DNA of 64,000 nucleotides from Brachypodium distachyon. Its lineage: Eukaryota > Streptophyta > Magnoliopsida > Poales > Poaceae. Position 1 is the stretch's first letter. Every line of letters starts with the position of its first letter. The notes beneath the pieces were generated by a model. The model searched no databases and was not told the DNA's origin. It saw only the letters and a program-made list of their open reading frames with translations. Positions 46,276 through 58,129 of this stretch are shown here, piece by piece. A program made the position numbers and the translations under genes. The DNA is taken from contig NC_016131.3 in assembly GCF_000005505.3 (NCBI RefSeq), forward strand, positions 25,969,001-26,033,000. Reading direction: 5' to 3'.

Positions 46276-47181
46276 CAACCTTGTTGGGAGGTGTCTACGT
46301 AGGTAGAACACATTATTGATTAACAATTAATTGGACGAAACGATTAAAAGTAGCATAAAGTTTTATATTGGAGATTAACAGAGGAGAAATTTTGGGTAAA
46401 AATATCTCACCAGCTTTACGAATGTGGGGCACAAAACACGAATATGGACCTCCCTGGTATATATCCCATTCACCGGTTTCTCGGTATACTTGTAGGTGAA
46501 ATCACCTTGTGCATAGGAAAACTCTCCGGTTCCACCGACGATCGACCATACACCTCTATCTTCTTCTTCGATGTTTCCTAGCACTCTAAGAGTCGACCCC
46601 TTAAACCTGAGATCACGACGAGCAACTAATTAATAGTCAATACGAATTTGCTATTTCTAAGGCGACCGAGAAATAACTATTTATAATTCGACGCTAACAA
46701 TCGTCTGATCCAAGCACTGAGATTCATGCAAAATTCGTAGAGATACAGATGATGAAAAAATCTTAACTGAATGGTTATGATTGTCTATATATGCAAGAAG
46801 AGAAAATGTAATAAAAACCGACCAGTTAACACAAGTAAGCGGCATGCCAAGAAATAAGCAGACATACCTCTCATCGGTGAAGACAATGTTGTGACACATG
46901 AGCCATTTGGGGCCGTCGATGGAAGATCCGAGGGCCATGCCTTGCGCTCGAGCGACATTCTTCGCGTTGGGGCCAAGACCATCACGCAGGGCCCAGTCAA
47001 TGGCGATGGTCAGACCAAAATCATGAGGAGGATTAGGGCGCGCTATGACCTTCTGGTTAGCATTTGGAAGGTTCTCCGTGTGCTGGAACATGTATAAGTG
47101 GAAGAGATGCTCCTTGTGCTGCACCTCTCGGGTGACACGGCCACTCTGGTAATACGAAGAAGGGTTGGCCGTGCCCGCCAT

Positions 47182-48040
47182 TGCTAGAGCTCTATCTAAG
47201 CTAGCTTAGCTACGTTTATGGAGCTGAGTATATATGAGAAGGCTTAAGCCGGTAGATGATCAGCTGGTGGAAATGGACAGGCGATTGGGTGCTAATTTAT
47301 AGACCGGCCTGGCCTGGCCCTTCTGGCTTATGCTAGATCCATGCATTGTGATTTGTAGCTCTAACAGTTAGCTAATTAATTGTTTTCCAAATCACGAAAT
47401 CAAGGCCTGCCAAATTTTACTACTAGTGGTAGAACCCACTTACTACTCTAGGTATGCGGCTCGAGCCAGTTATATTAGTGCCATTGGGGAGTGCTTAGGA
47501 CAAAGTAATGTTCAACTTGTACAACTTAGTTGGGATCAAAATAAGGCCATAAGGGTTAGTCATGAGCTAGCTCAGTTAGGAAGATCTCGACGCCGGACTG
47601 GCGTGTTGACTAGGGAACTTTCCGGAGGTTTACGAGGCGATAAAGAAGCTGATTCTCTTTTTCCCGAAGAAGAAAGAGTGTGAGCTCGATGCTCGCCGTT
47701 AGTTCGGATCTCATTAATTCCACGTGCAGCCAGGTTTGTAAATAGCTATAGTTCAACGGTTGCTTAATGGAGTGCTTATCCATATACTCCAGTATATAGT
47801 GCCCACTGACAATTAACGAGGGACTTTGATTTCAACTTTTCAAGGTATTTTGCGCATCTCCTTGCTTTCGCATCGCATGCATCAACTGATACCTGACATA
47901 TATACGGTGCAACCGAATTAATATGTGCAAAGAGTTTCTTCCGGCCTCTGCATCTACAACTTCCGGGTTCCGGCCTTCCATATCTCATGGGGTACGGAGT
48001 AGTAAACTGTGGCTATACAATGTTTGGATGGAATTCCTGG
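47182..48040. other. Intergenic; promoter of the dirigent-jacalin gene and a possible RNase H-like relic
   Basis: The left 150 bp hold the 5' flank of the lectin gene. On the plus strand, 47426-47683 can be read as an 85-residue frame containing SNVQLVQLSWDQNKAIRVSH, followed by ELAQLGRS. This faintly recalls the RNase H-like tail of plant non-LTR retrotransposons (a 'VAHxLA' motif). The match is weak. The rest, to the methyltransferase stop, is AT-rich with no recognised feature. Confidence 0.35.
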
Positions 48041-50703
48041 CTAAGGCTTTTGCCCAGAGAACATGATGAACGACCTCTGCACCTTGCTGCTGTAGTTAAC
48101 CAGGCCACAGGATTTGCACAGGTCTTCCAGCTCTGCTTCAGTGAAGAAATTGTAGCTGCTGTTCACTGGTCCAACAATCTGCGGCAGAAAGCAGAGAAGG
48201 CGCATCAAGCTAGATAAAACTTGGCTAAGCAGAAAATGGATAGCAGTAAATGATCCGGCCGATTTACCTGTCTTAGTGGCCTTAATGGTCCAACGGAGAA
48301 GGGGCCGCTGTTCGTGGGGGTGGATAAGAAGGTTGTTGCCACAAAGACGCCGCCTGGCCTCAGCACACGGCTGATCTCAGCTACCTGTTTTTTTCACAGC
48401 GGCAGGAGATGCCAAGATGATGAGTTCATATACAAAAAATGGATCAACTGCGGATTGGCAGTAGGCTGTAATGTACAGGATTGGTTTGTCAAGTTGCCCA
48501 AAGCATAACAAAAAAATTTATGTCGGTGATCCTTCAGAAGGGAGTAGATCCTCATCATATACCAGTGTCAAATGCTAATAAAAATGTCAAATTCAAACAG
48601 CTGATACGAGAAGTCTTAGAAAATGATGCTATAACTATTCAATAAATAATAATAAAATGTTAAATAACTAAAGTATTTTTCCGATGAACAGGTCATCACG
48701 TAATGCCCCATATCCAAGTACTATATTGAAACTGAGATATTCAGCACAATCTGACCAAAAGCTGTCCAAAGCATACTAAGTGAGCACTAAACTAGCATGG
48801 TTTAATACTGGGCATTATTTTTCATGCAATGACCATTTAGACTATGAAGACTTGGCTGATTATTCAGTGGGCTTGATGAATATCATAACTATGAAGACAT
48901 CAGTTTTTCTATATGAAGTTATGAACCTACAATACCATAAGTCGGTTGAATCAAAAGTGCAAATGAGACAGATACTATACCGCATTTGAAGGGGATGGCC
49001 AACAGTGGATAGCAGCTCCAGCGTGAATGGCATCAATTGAACATGAAGCAAAAGGGAGCCTCGAAATATCAGCCCTTACGAGTGCAAGGTTCCTGCAGAA
49101 CCAAAAGAAGAAAACTTAATTATTTGCCTGAACAAGGTTTGGGAATAATATTGATGAATGTTCATGATCAAATGCTGCAGCAGTACCATATGGAAATGAT
49201 AGAGTACATTATCAAATGTTGTTCAGTTAGATGTTGAGCACATAGATCATAGTCTTTCTTTGTATAAATAAAATAAACCAATGGCTTCCACTCAATTGGC
49301 CCGATTGTCTAATTGGTGGTTTGTTACAGTTGGATGTTTGCAAGATATTTTTCAAGTCTCACAGGGAAAGCTCACAATAAAAACGAGTGAAAATCTCACG
49401 TGTTTAGGGGGGTATCATCTTGCTTGATGTATTCATAGCATTGGCGGAGCATATTCTCAGAGAAGTCCAAAGCAACCACAGCTGAGTATGCCCCAGACTT
49501 TGCAAACTTCCTTGTAAACAGGCCACTGCCGCAGCTGACATCGATGAGTATACCGCCAGCTACCGGTTGAAAATAATCTTGAGCCATTTGGAACTGGCAA
49601 AGCCACAACAACACATAAGAAGAATATACATGAAAATTGGTGATATTTCTTCATTGTGGCATCAAAAACTTGCCTGCGCCACATGTATGAAATTATAAGC
49701 TAAGCATGTAAAAAGTCAGTGTGCAGTAACGGCTTAATGCTATGGAATCAAAGAATAAGGTTGCCTAGAAAGTACCTCTTCATCAAGACCAGGGAAGCCA
49801 CTCCGGTTGAAGTTTTGGCGCCACCCTCTCTCGTAAAGGAACGAGACGAGCGGGCTCCTGAACAGCTCGGTTCTAGCAGGCTTCAGCTCGCTGTACTCTT
49901 TTGTTCCCGAGGTGACAGTGAGGTCCAAGAAGATGTCTTTGCTGGTGAACGACTTCTTGCATTTCGAACACTTGAATCCAGACCTATAAATTGCTGGCCT
50001 GGGACTCGCGTAAAGGCCAAAAACAAACATCATGAGTTGAGTTCCACTCCATCCGAAACACGTGAAGCAGAGTTCAGAGAAATGGAAGTGATGAATGGAG
50101 TTGTGTTGCACATACAGGTTTATGCCTGGAGGGCCTTTCCTGATCAACGGTTCATAGCAAACAGGGCACGCGAACACCTCAGCTTCTGAGATGTCATTCC
50201 GCTCGGCGTTGGTTTCCTGCATGAAGAGTTTGCACCGCCGAAAATTGAGTCTCGGTTTCACACATCAGGGAACATATCTACCATTGCCCGAAACTAGACT
50301 CGCAAGCCAGCACTGGAGGGCCGGCCAGAACTCGTATGGGCTAGCATGAAAAAAAAGGCTCTTCTGCAGATTTAATCAGTGGGTTAAGAGCTCTCTACTG
50401 GCCCCGGTTCCTGCCCGAGACCCGAGGGGCCGAGTACCGGCCGCCTGCCTAGCCATAACGCCGAGCACCTGGCAGGCAAAGGATCATCCTGGGCTAGAAA
50501 CGTTAGTGCGTACTTACCGGGTCCACGGCGATGGACGCGGCGGCGGCGGCGACGACCCGGCGAGCTGGCAGTGTGAGGCCGGGGCGCCGGCGGCGGAGGT
50601 GGTGAGTGGCGCGCGCGCGGGGGGGCTGCTGGTGCTGGAGCGAGGTGGGGTAGGGGGAGCAGGAGGAAGCCGCGGCGGCAGACGCTCTCACCGCGAGGTC
50701 CAT
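48041..50703 (-). CDS. Plastid-type SAM-dependent methyltransferase (At1g78140/At2g41040 family)
   Basis: Seven exons join in phase: 50518-50703, 50116-50216, 49776-49998, 49400-49593, 48981-49092, 48268-48384 and 48041-48178. They give 356 residues. The first about 60 residues are Ala/Ser/Arg-rich with few acidic residues, as in a chloroplast transit peptide. Two Cys pairs (ACPVCYEPL, KCSKCKKSF) may bind zinc. The SAM-binding motif I is LIDVSCGSGLFTRKFAK at about 186-202. Later class-I motifs are ALVRADISRLPF, HAGAAIHCWPSPSNA and EISRVLRPGGVFVATTF. The protein ends SFIMFSGQKP, as relatives do. The substrate is not known to me; Arabidopsis relatives are annotated as uncharacterised and plastoglobule- or chloroplast-located. 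Confidence 0.92.
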
Positions 50704-51260
50704 GGGCGCGCGCGGATTGGAGGACCCGCGCGAGGCAGTCGGCAGAAGAAGAAAGCGAGGACGGGACGACGTGCTCTTCCTATGGCGACGGCTGCTTGTG
50801 GCGGTGGTGGCTCGGCGTGGCGCGAGCCCAGCCCGCTCGCAAAGGGCCTTGTCTTTGTTTGCCCTTTCATTTCTTCTCTGTGCTTTTGGAGCCGGAAAGA
50901 TCTGAAAGATTGAAAAAAGAAGAAATTAAGAAGAACACCTTGGGCCAAATTTGAATTTCTTCATAATTTAGCAAAGAAAAAAAAACTCAATTTAACTGCG
51001 CACGGCGGACGGCCCGGCCCAGCCTGACAGTGGCCCGTTAAAATTATTTCCAGCCCAGCGAGGCCCGTTTCGGCAGCAAAATACACAAAGGAAAAGGAAA
51101 CAAAAAAACTCACTCACTGTTCCCAGCACCGGCCGCACCACCCGCACGCAGCCGGCGGCGAGCTCTTCCGTTCCCCTAAACCCTAGAACCTACCAACTCC
51201 TCCGTCGCCTCTCCTCCCCTTCCCAGTCTCGTCGAGGATTCCCGTCGGCCGGCTGTCGGA
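50704..51260. promoter_or_regulatory. Divergent intergenic region between the methyltransferase and the F-box relic
   Basis: About 550 bp separate the methyltransferase ATG (minus) from the F-box remnant (plus), so this region would carry both promoters. It has a GC-rich proximal part next to the methyltransferase and an A-rich middle. No specific motif was confirmed. Confidence 0.4.
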
Positions 51261-51284
51261 AATTGTTCCCGGCGACTCGCGTCT

Positions 51285-51738
51285 GGCGGAGATCCCCGAT
51301 CACCTCCTGGCGGAGATCTTCCTCCGGCTACCAACCGCCGTGGACCTAGCCCGCGCCACCGCGGCCTGCGTCTCCTTCCGCAGCCTCGTCACCGCCGATG
51401 GCGGCGCCTTCCTCCGCCGCTTCCGCCGCCTCCACGCTCCGCCATTTCTCGGCTTCATCAACCTCTTCGGGTTCCACCCGGCGCTCCCGCCTCACCCCTC
51501 CGCGCCCGCCGCCAAAGCGCTCGACCTCGCCGCCGACTTCTCCTTCTCTTTCCTCCCTTCGCACTGCCGCTGGACCGCCATGGACGCCCGCGACGGCCGT
51601 GTGCTCCTCCGCAGGGCCCCGGAAGTGGGCGAAAGGCAGCCGCCGCCGGTCGTCCGGGAGCTCGCGGTGTGCGACCCCGTACACCGGCGGTACGTCCTGC
51701 TTCCCCCAGTATCCGACGACCTCACTTACCGATTCTAA
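51285..51738 (+). pseudogene. F-box protein relic, truncated
   Basis: The frame LAEIPDHLLAEIFLRLPTAV, followed by DLARATAACVSFRSLV, is a typical plant F-box, which docks to the SKP1 subunit of SCF ubiquitin ligases. It continues WTAMDARDGRVLLRR and CDPVHRRYVLLPPVSDDL, the start of the usual associated region in grass F-box proteins, then stops at TAA (51736-51738). Reading back in frame, no ATG occurs before an in-frame TAG at about 51183. Full-length relatives are several hundred residues, so both ends are missing and I call it a pseudogene. A non-ATG start or an upstream exon cannot be excluded. Confidence 0.7.
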
Positions 51739-53185
51739 TCGAGCGACCGGGCGCGGTACTCCCTCGACCTCTCCTCCTCCCTCTCTCGTATTCTCTCCAG
51801 ATCCGACGTGAGCCACCCAACCCCACCTGCAGCCGATGCCATTTCCTCCCTTTCCACCGGCCATCTCAACCTGCAGCCGCTGTCGATCTCCCCGCCTCTG
51901 CACCTCTCCCCTCCCTGTACACAGCAGCAACAGCTTTTTCTTCTTCTCTGTTTGGTACTAAAACCTAATCCTCTTCTTTGTGGTTTTTAATCACTGTTGG
52001 TTCAGTTCTGCAAGCATTCTCTCTTTCTATAAATAAACATGGAGGTACGTTCGCATGTTCTGAAAATTTTGTTACGATACATGTACAGCACAGTATAAGC
52101 TTCATACTTTTATATAAATATACAATTCCAACTTTGGCCATCCAAATAGGAATTAGAATTGGTATCTCACTCTGATTCCTCCATGAGCCAATTCAACGCG
52201 CAACCAAACAGCGGAATTCAGTTCAGTCCCAATTTGGTTTCCTAGGAGAATTGGTACTCAAACCCAATTCAATTCCAAGCCTCCCAATATCTACATCCGA
52301 AGGAAATTAGCAAACCATTGCAAACACGGAGGGTCACAATACCCATTCTCAACATTGTGTTCGTGAGATTTAGAGAGAGAGAGAAAGAGATAGCAACACG
52401 ATCTAATTTGGTATTCCTAATAACATGAATAGATCGCGCCGTTTTGATGCAGCTATTGCCTAAAGATACGGCAATTCTAGACATATTTGAACAAGCATAC
52501 AATCTGAACTAATAAGATCCAAATTTACAAGAGGTTATATAATGAGTGGAGAGAAAAAAACATAAAGCTACAATGAATTTATATATGACACATAAATCTT
52601 CATTGTCATTTATATATAAGTCGGAGTAATAGATAAATAATATTACAACAATCAGTCCATAGTTGAGAAATCACACACCACAACACACACTGGGGAGCGC
52701 ATAGCAGCAGCATGACCAAAGCAGGGTGCTTATGCGGAACAAGCAGAGTGCCCTCCCTTATTTATTTCTCTCTTGCCCAAAGCTTGTTCAATCGTCATAC
52801 ATCCAACCAGATGATAGATACTTCAATGCATATCTTGATCGATCGAGCAAAGCTGACCGAGAAAACCAAATCAAACCAAACTGAAAGGCACGCCACCACA
52901 CCATGACGATGCAGTCTATGCACTTGCATAGCAACACCATGGCAGCATGAAGCTGGGAAAGCAACGCACAATCATACACAACAGAGAAGACATCAGCTTT
53001 TAAGGAAGCACCATCGGATCGACTCTCACGTAGGCATCAACTCATGAAAGGGATTTATTACCTACGGTGCAGCACAACAAATCGTCAATGAGATGATTTT
53101 ATATTTTACATATAGAACAATAAAATCAAGTTGGCTAGTATATTTGGTTGTGAGGAAAGGACGGACAGATGCACATATATACCTC
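51739..53185. other. Intergenic, no gene recognised
   Basis: AT-rich DNA with a GAGAGA run near 52372-52390. No exon set or transposon ends were recognised. The last part is the 3' flank of the NLR-like gene. Confidence 0.5.
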
Positions 53186-56100
53186 TCACCTGAGTAGAGG
53201 GCCTCTCGGCAACTGGGCCTTCTTGTAGTACATCGAGTGGGTCAGCTCGTAGAGTGAAGGGTGGTGATTCGCCGCCAAGCCGCCCCACTCCAGATTGTCC
53301 CACCAGTCCTTCTCGCAGTCCACCTTGGGCCGGTTGGTGGTGCTGCTGCGGACGGCCGGCAGGAACTTGAGGCTCCAGCAGCCCCTGATCTTGACGGTCT
53401 CAAGCTTTGGTGCTGACATCCTGCTCCCACAAATGTGTTTCAGTGTGGGAAGCTCATACAGGTGGATGCGCCTTAGGCTGGAAAATTCTATAATTGTTTG
53501 ATTCCCATGGCACTCAGGTTCCAAAGGGAAGACCTCCCTCAGATCACCGCAACACACAATCTCAACTGTCTCCAGGTGCGGCAAAGTGGCCATATACTTG
53601 GAGAGGGGTAGCACATGTATGAGCCTGGGACAATAGTCTAGGTGCAAGAATACTAGGTGTTCAAAGGATCCTCTGCCAGGTTGGGATGTTGCACTCCAGT
53701 TCCAGATGTAACACGCCATTGGAAGCTGGGATGCCCAAAAAGTGGCCAAGAACCAAAATATGGTTTCACTAAAACTTTTTCGGTGAGTAGCAAAGACAGT
53801 GCGTAGCTTGGGGCACCTCTCGACTTGGCACAATCTAAGGCAGTTCCACCTCGAACCTCTTGGGGATGGGATGCAAGCGATGGACGAGTTATCATGCACA
53901 TGAAGCGACCATGCCTTACGGCATATGAAACTTGGGAGTAGAGCACCACCAGTACTAGTTCCTTCAATGCTGCTCCCTTGTTCCTGTAGTAATCCTCTCT
54001 TCATCTCCACCTCATCTTGTATGTGAACATACCAGTCTTGACCTGGTGGAGTAGGACTAGTTGGGCAAGCCCATATCCAACTGATTGCACCTTCATTAAC
54101 AGCACCATCATGGAGGTGAGCTAGAATGATGGCATCTCTTGCATCTAAATATTTATAAGGCTTTTCCAGGCTACCGATTCTTTGAGCAACTAAGCTGGCA
54201 CCAACAGCAACACTACATGTCGGAGATGAATCCATTTCGATATATCCATACACAGAATCGATATATTCTCTTGCGGGCATAAGTGATCTAAGAAGCCTTG
54301 CATCCCTTACAGAGATGTACCAGAAGTGAAAAGATGCAGCTCCACCGATGCCTGGCTGTGTAGTAGCAACGGTATGAATAGATGACAACCTTGTAGAAGC
54401 ACTAACCTCGTTGGTACTCTCTTCCCAATTAGGTTGGCTAGGTGATGCAGATCGGATGGTGTTGATGTGCACAACCTTCAAAACATATGACCTTTTGTTT
54501 TCTGGTGGCCATAATATTGCACAGAGCATCTTGCAGCCTAGCAGGATGAGACGCTTGAGGTTTGGAGTTTCCACTTCTCTGAGGTCGAGGCTTTTCACTG
54601 ATGTTCCCGAGAGGTTTAGCTCCTTGAGGCCTCCAAATAATCCTCCGAGTAGTATACTCTTCAACTGAGAACAACCCTGGAAAGAGATGCTAGATATCTT
54701 TGTGGTAGTTGCAGCATTGTTGAAGAAGCAAAATGACTCGAGCGACGGAGGCATGATGCCAGGGACAATTTGCTCCAATCTGACACAGCCGTCAAGGATG
54801 ATTGTCTTAAGGCTAAGGCTGTTTGCACTGGACATATTGGGGAATGGCATTTGATTATTTTTCTCTTGGTCGTCGTCACCATGGTCCCGGTTAGCTGTTA
54901 CTCGGAGCATGACAAGGCGAGGTCTATCATGGAACAAATCACTTATGCTCTCATGCCTGACTCCTTCCACATTCAGCTCCCTGAGGTCTGCCATTAAACC
55001 CTTCATCTTTTCTGATAGCAGCCAGTACCATTCTGTAAACCTCAGATCCAGCACCCATAGCTTTTGGAAACATAATATATTTTCAATGTGACTTGGATTC
55101 TCATCGACTACTGTTACATTTGTGCAATGGTCCAGATGGAGCAATCTTAGTTGGTCACAACAGAGGAAGGGAGGAGATGCAAAACTGAAGGTGCAACGAG
55201 AGAGATGTAACACACGCAGCCTGCTACTTTCTGAATGTTGGAAGATGCTAGCTGGTAATGCTGCCATGCTATCAGTTTTATCTGAGAGGAGGAGGAAGGA
55301 TGTCACCTCAGGAGCTAGGGCCTGTTGTAGTTCTAGGACTTGGTGCGTGGCAGAAACCCACCTCTTATTAGGCCTCCACCGCAGGCAATGAAGACTGGCA
55401 GCATCAATTTGTTGCCCAGCAGTAATCTCTTGTAGAAGCCAATGCAAGCGTATGCTCCTCCTTAGAGCATCGCCAATCTCCCAGGCTGATGTGTCACCTT
55501 GCCCTGGTATGATTCCATCGCATACCCAATAATTTGAAGCATGGGTCTCCCAGTTGATGCCGCTGTTGGCACGTCCCAGTGCCCAGGCATATAGGAAGCA
55601 CTCCATCACTATCACATGGTTCATATTAGGCTCAAGCTCAGGAATACACATGTAAGTGACAACCTCCTTGGACTCTTCACGCAATAGATCCCAAAATTCT
55701 TCATGACTGAGGCCTCCATGAGAAGCTGAGATAACAACATCAGTCAGCATGCCCATCTTTTTCCTTTCCCCGTCCTTTAGTTTGAGACGGAGCCGAAACC
55801 TCCCGCGCCACGTCCACAGCACTTTGTTACCCAAAAATCTTGTTATGGGGACACCACACTCATACAGGTCAATGTATTCTCCACTCCCATTGTGAAATAT
55901 CACCACAAATCTACTATTGACAAGCTCTAGGAAGATCTTCGCCGTGACATCAGATATCACCCCTCTAGCGCCTTCGTCTACCCCGTTGAAATCATCTTCT
56001 TGGTCGTGCCAGTTGAAGATGTCCATCACAGATTGGGGAAGCTCTAGCTCCTTGGCGACTGACTTTTGCAGCTCCCTCCTGCTTTTCCACACTGAGCAAT

Positions 56101-56644
56101 CCAAATGGACAACCTTGTCAAACTTTGATTTTGATGATTTCAGGCGTTGGGCTACTACTTTGAGAGCTGCCGATGCCCCCAATCCATTCCAGCCATAGAA
56201 GCAGATCACATTTCCTTTGCTTGTATCCTCCAAAACACCAATTATCTCTCCCGCGGAATCATCGACGTTTCTTGCTTCGAACTGGATCTCGGTCTCCTGC
56301 AGTGTTCAACAATAATAACACCAAATGAGGTTTGTCACTTTAGCTTTGTTTCTTTAGATTCTCATTGAGGTGCATCCCTAAAAAATATTAGGACATAAAT
56401 TACTGACACAGATAAATAGGGAATCAATGATAATTGTGTGTGTCTAATAAGAAAAAGAAACTATGTCACAGATCGGCGGACTGCGGCATTAGTCACTGAA
56501 CTGGTTTGTTTTTTCGAAAAGGAGAGAACCCCCGGCCTCTGCATCGACTGATGCACTCAGCCACAACTTTATTAAACGCAGTAACTGAACTGATGGAGAG
56601 GTGCATGCCCGATGGATTACCTCCGGTTCAGAGTCTTCAGACAT
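53186..56644 (-). CDS. NLR-like protein (NB-ARC/LRR) with degenerate P-loop
   Basis: Two exons: 56621-56644 (MSEDSEPE) and 53186-56296, in phase, giving 1044 residues. The second exon opens ETEIQFEARNVDD and reaches a nucleotide-binding-like region with the P-loop position reading GWNGLGASAAL (about 43-53), which lacks the Lys-Thr/Ser of a working Walker A motif. Leucine-rich repeats occupy about 340-620 (phrases RLRVLHLSRC, LWVLDLRF, LRELNVEG, LKRLILLGCKML). A divergent middle section follows, then a second repeat-like block (LPHLETVEIVCCGDLREVFP, LKHICGSRMSAPKLETVKIR). The protein ends KVDCEKDWWDNLEW...HPSLYELTHSMYYKK, an ending I associate with grass RPS2-like NLR relatives. No coiled-coil or TIR domain precedes the NB region. 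It may be a regulatory or decoy NLR, or a decayed one. The uninterrupted 3.1-kb frame argues it is still constrained. Confidence 0.82.
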
Positions 56645-57000
56645 GACGATCAAATCAATCCTTCAAATACCAGCAAACTCCAGTTGGAATCTCTAACCCA
56701 TGGGTCAATCTGGAGCAATCTCCGGATCTAATTTCCTTCTTCCCTAACATGTATACGATCAATGCAAGAATTTGGACAAGTTAATTACAACATGATGCTT
56801 TTTTGAAGAAAGACTACTTGTATACATTTTGGAGAAGCAATTGGTTTAATGTGCAGATACATATACAGAAGGATTGGTAGTATATAGTTACCTGGATTAA
56901 TTGCTGCACTTGCACAAGCCTAGATACAACGAGGAAACTGAAAGTTGCATGCAGACGTATGCCTCGCGCAGTAAGGAAGTATATATGCTTAGCTTAGCTT
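56645..57000. promoter_or_regulatory. 5' flank of the NLR-like gene
   Basis: This is the presumed 5' untranslated region and promoter. A donor-like GTAACT on the minus strand near 56885-56892 might mark a leader intron. Nothing else could be assigned. Confidence 0.3.
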
Positions 57001-58100
57001 AGCTATGCAAATTAAGGCCAGGGGAATCCGCTTTTCTTTTGAAAAAAGGGCTTAGCTTAGCTAGTACTGCATGGGAAACGGCCAAGCACACATACACATA
57101 ACACATTAGCAGCATTCCTTGCATGCGTTTGCTTCACTCTTGTCTTTGCCTTTTCTCTTTACAAAAAGTTGTGAAACGATTCATTGTCCAAGGTACGCAT
57201 CACGTTCATCATCAGATTCTTTGCTTGCTGAGTTTAAAAATCACAAAGATGTAAAAGTAAAGCCAAATATGGAATGTTACTCTGTGGTCTGTCACTCAGT
57301 TAGTTGACCTACTTTGTGTGTATGACTACTATTCCCTTGATATCTAAAACAAATTAACTTAGCTCTGATAATTATTTCCGTATCTCTGTGTTTTAGGGAA
57401 CACTATATTCATGTACGTGCAAGAGCTCACATCGGCACTAGCTTTTCTTCAATCAACTCTTGGAGCATGAGTGCATGACATAGGAACCGGCAAAAAGTTA
57501 AATATTCTAAATTGGAATGAACTCTTTGGAGAATTTAAAAAGTGCATGTATATGTTTGAAAAATAGATTAGCTTGATCAACATAGATGGTGACGGCTAAC
57601 CAACAGGACAAGTCAGCATAGACGGTGATGCAGCGAAGTAGTGGCAGATGGAGAACATGGGAAGATGATGATTTGAAGCCAAGAAAGAGAGTTAATTACA
57701 ACATTCAGGGCTATGGAACCAAATAAAACTGGGAGCAATAGCAACGATGAGCATGGTTTGGACAAACCTACTGCCAGGGCGGGCAAGATACCAGGTCAGG
57801 TTACAAGAAAATCGTCGAGGAATAAGGTGAAGCCCAGCAAATAGTAAAAGTCAGGTTCACACCTCTCTGTGATGCAGATTGTTAGCAGCTCAAACAGATA
57901 TGGCTATGATGCTCCTTTATAAGTCTACAGGGAGTCATCGAATAGGAGGAAACAAATGTCTTGGGTCTGTAGCCTCTTAAATTAACAAGACTGCTGATGC
58001 TTTTTGTTGTTCTGGAAGCTTGTTCTTATTTTATCAAAGAGCTCTTTTACGGTGGCCAGTACTTTTCAGTACTTCTCAGTACTCCTGCGGGGATTATTTC
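57000..58100. other. Intergenic, no gene recognised
   Basis: Mixed AT-rich DNA containing short repeats of GCTTAGCTTAGCTA near 56990-57063. No protein-like frame or transposon ends were seen. Confidence 0.5.
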
Positions 58101-58129
58101 TGGCCGTTGATTATTGGAATTATTTCTAA

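Larger units (their letters stand above)
26841..47181 (-). pseudogene. Dirigent-jacalin chimeric lectin gene, split by an 18.6-kb insertion and frameshifted
   Basis: Exons on the minus strand: 46868-47181 and 46411-46606 (dirigent domain, 170 codons), then 27520-27702 and about 26841-27143 (jacalin lectin domain). Phases match at each junction. This two-domain plan is that of grass chimeric jacalins, typically cytosolic mannose-binding proteins tied to stress and defence; there is no signal peptide. The dirigent part shows FTDERFKGSTLRVLG and WSIVGGTGEFSYAQGDF. The jacalin part shows IAYSYIDQAGKKQTAGPWGG and YGPFGKANGTPFSVP. Two defects are seen. Intron 2 holds a retrotransposon stack that landed on its 3' splice site. 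In the last exon, the expected jacalin ending (motif DVMGFFAQAG...DALGFYLTP) lies in another frame, consistent with a one-base loss after GTPFSVP. It could still make a truncated protein; I call it a probable pseudogene. Confidence 0.8.

Noticed and set aside
47426..47683. Plus-strand 85-residue frame as a real gene
   Set aside because: It has only a weak resemblance to an RNase H-like tail and no start context or neighbouring exons. It is mentioned only as a possible relic.
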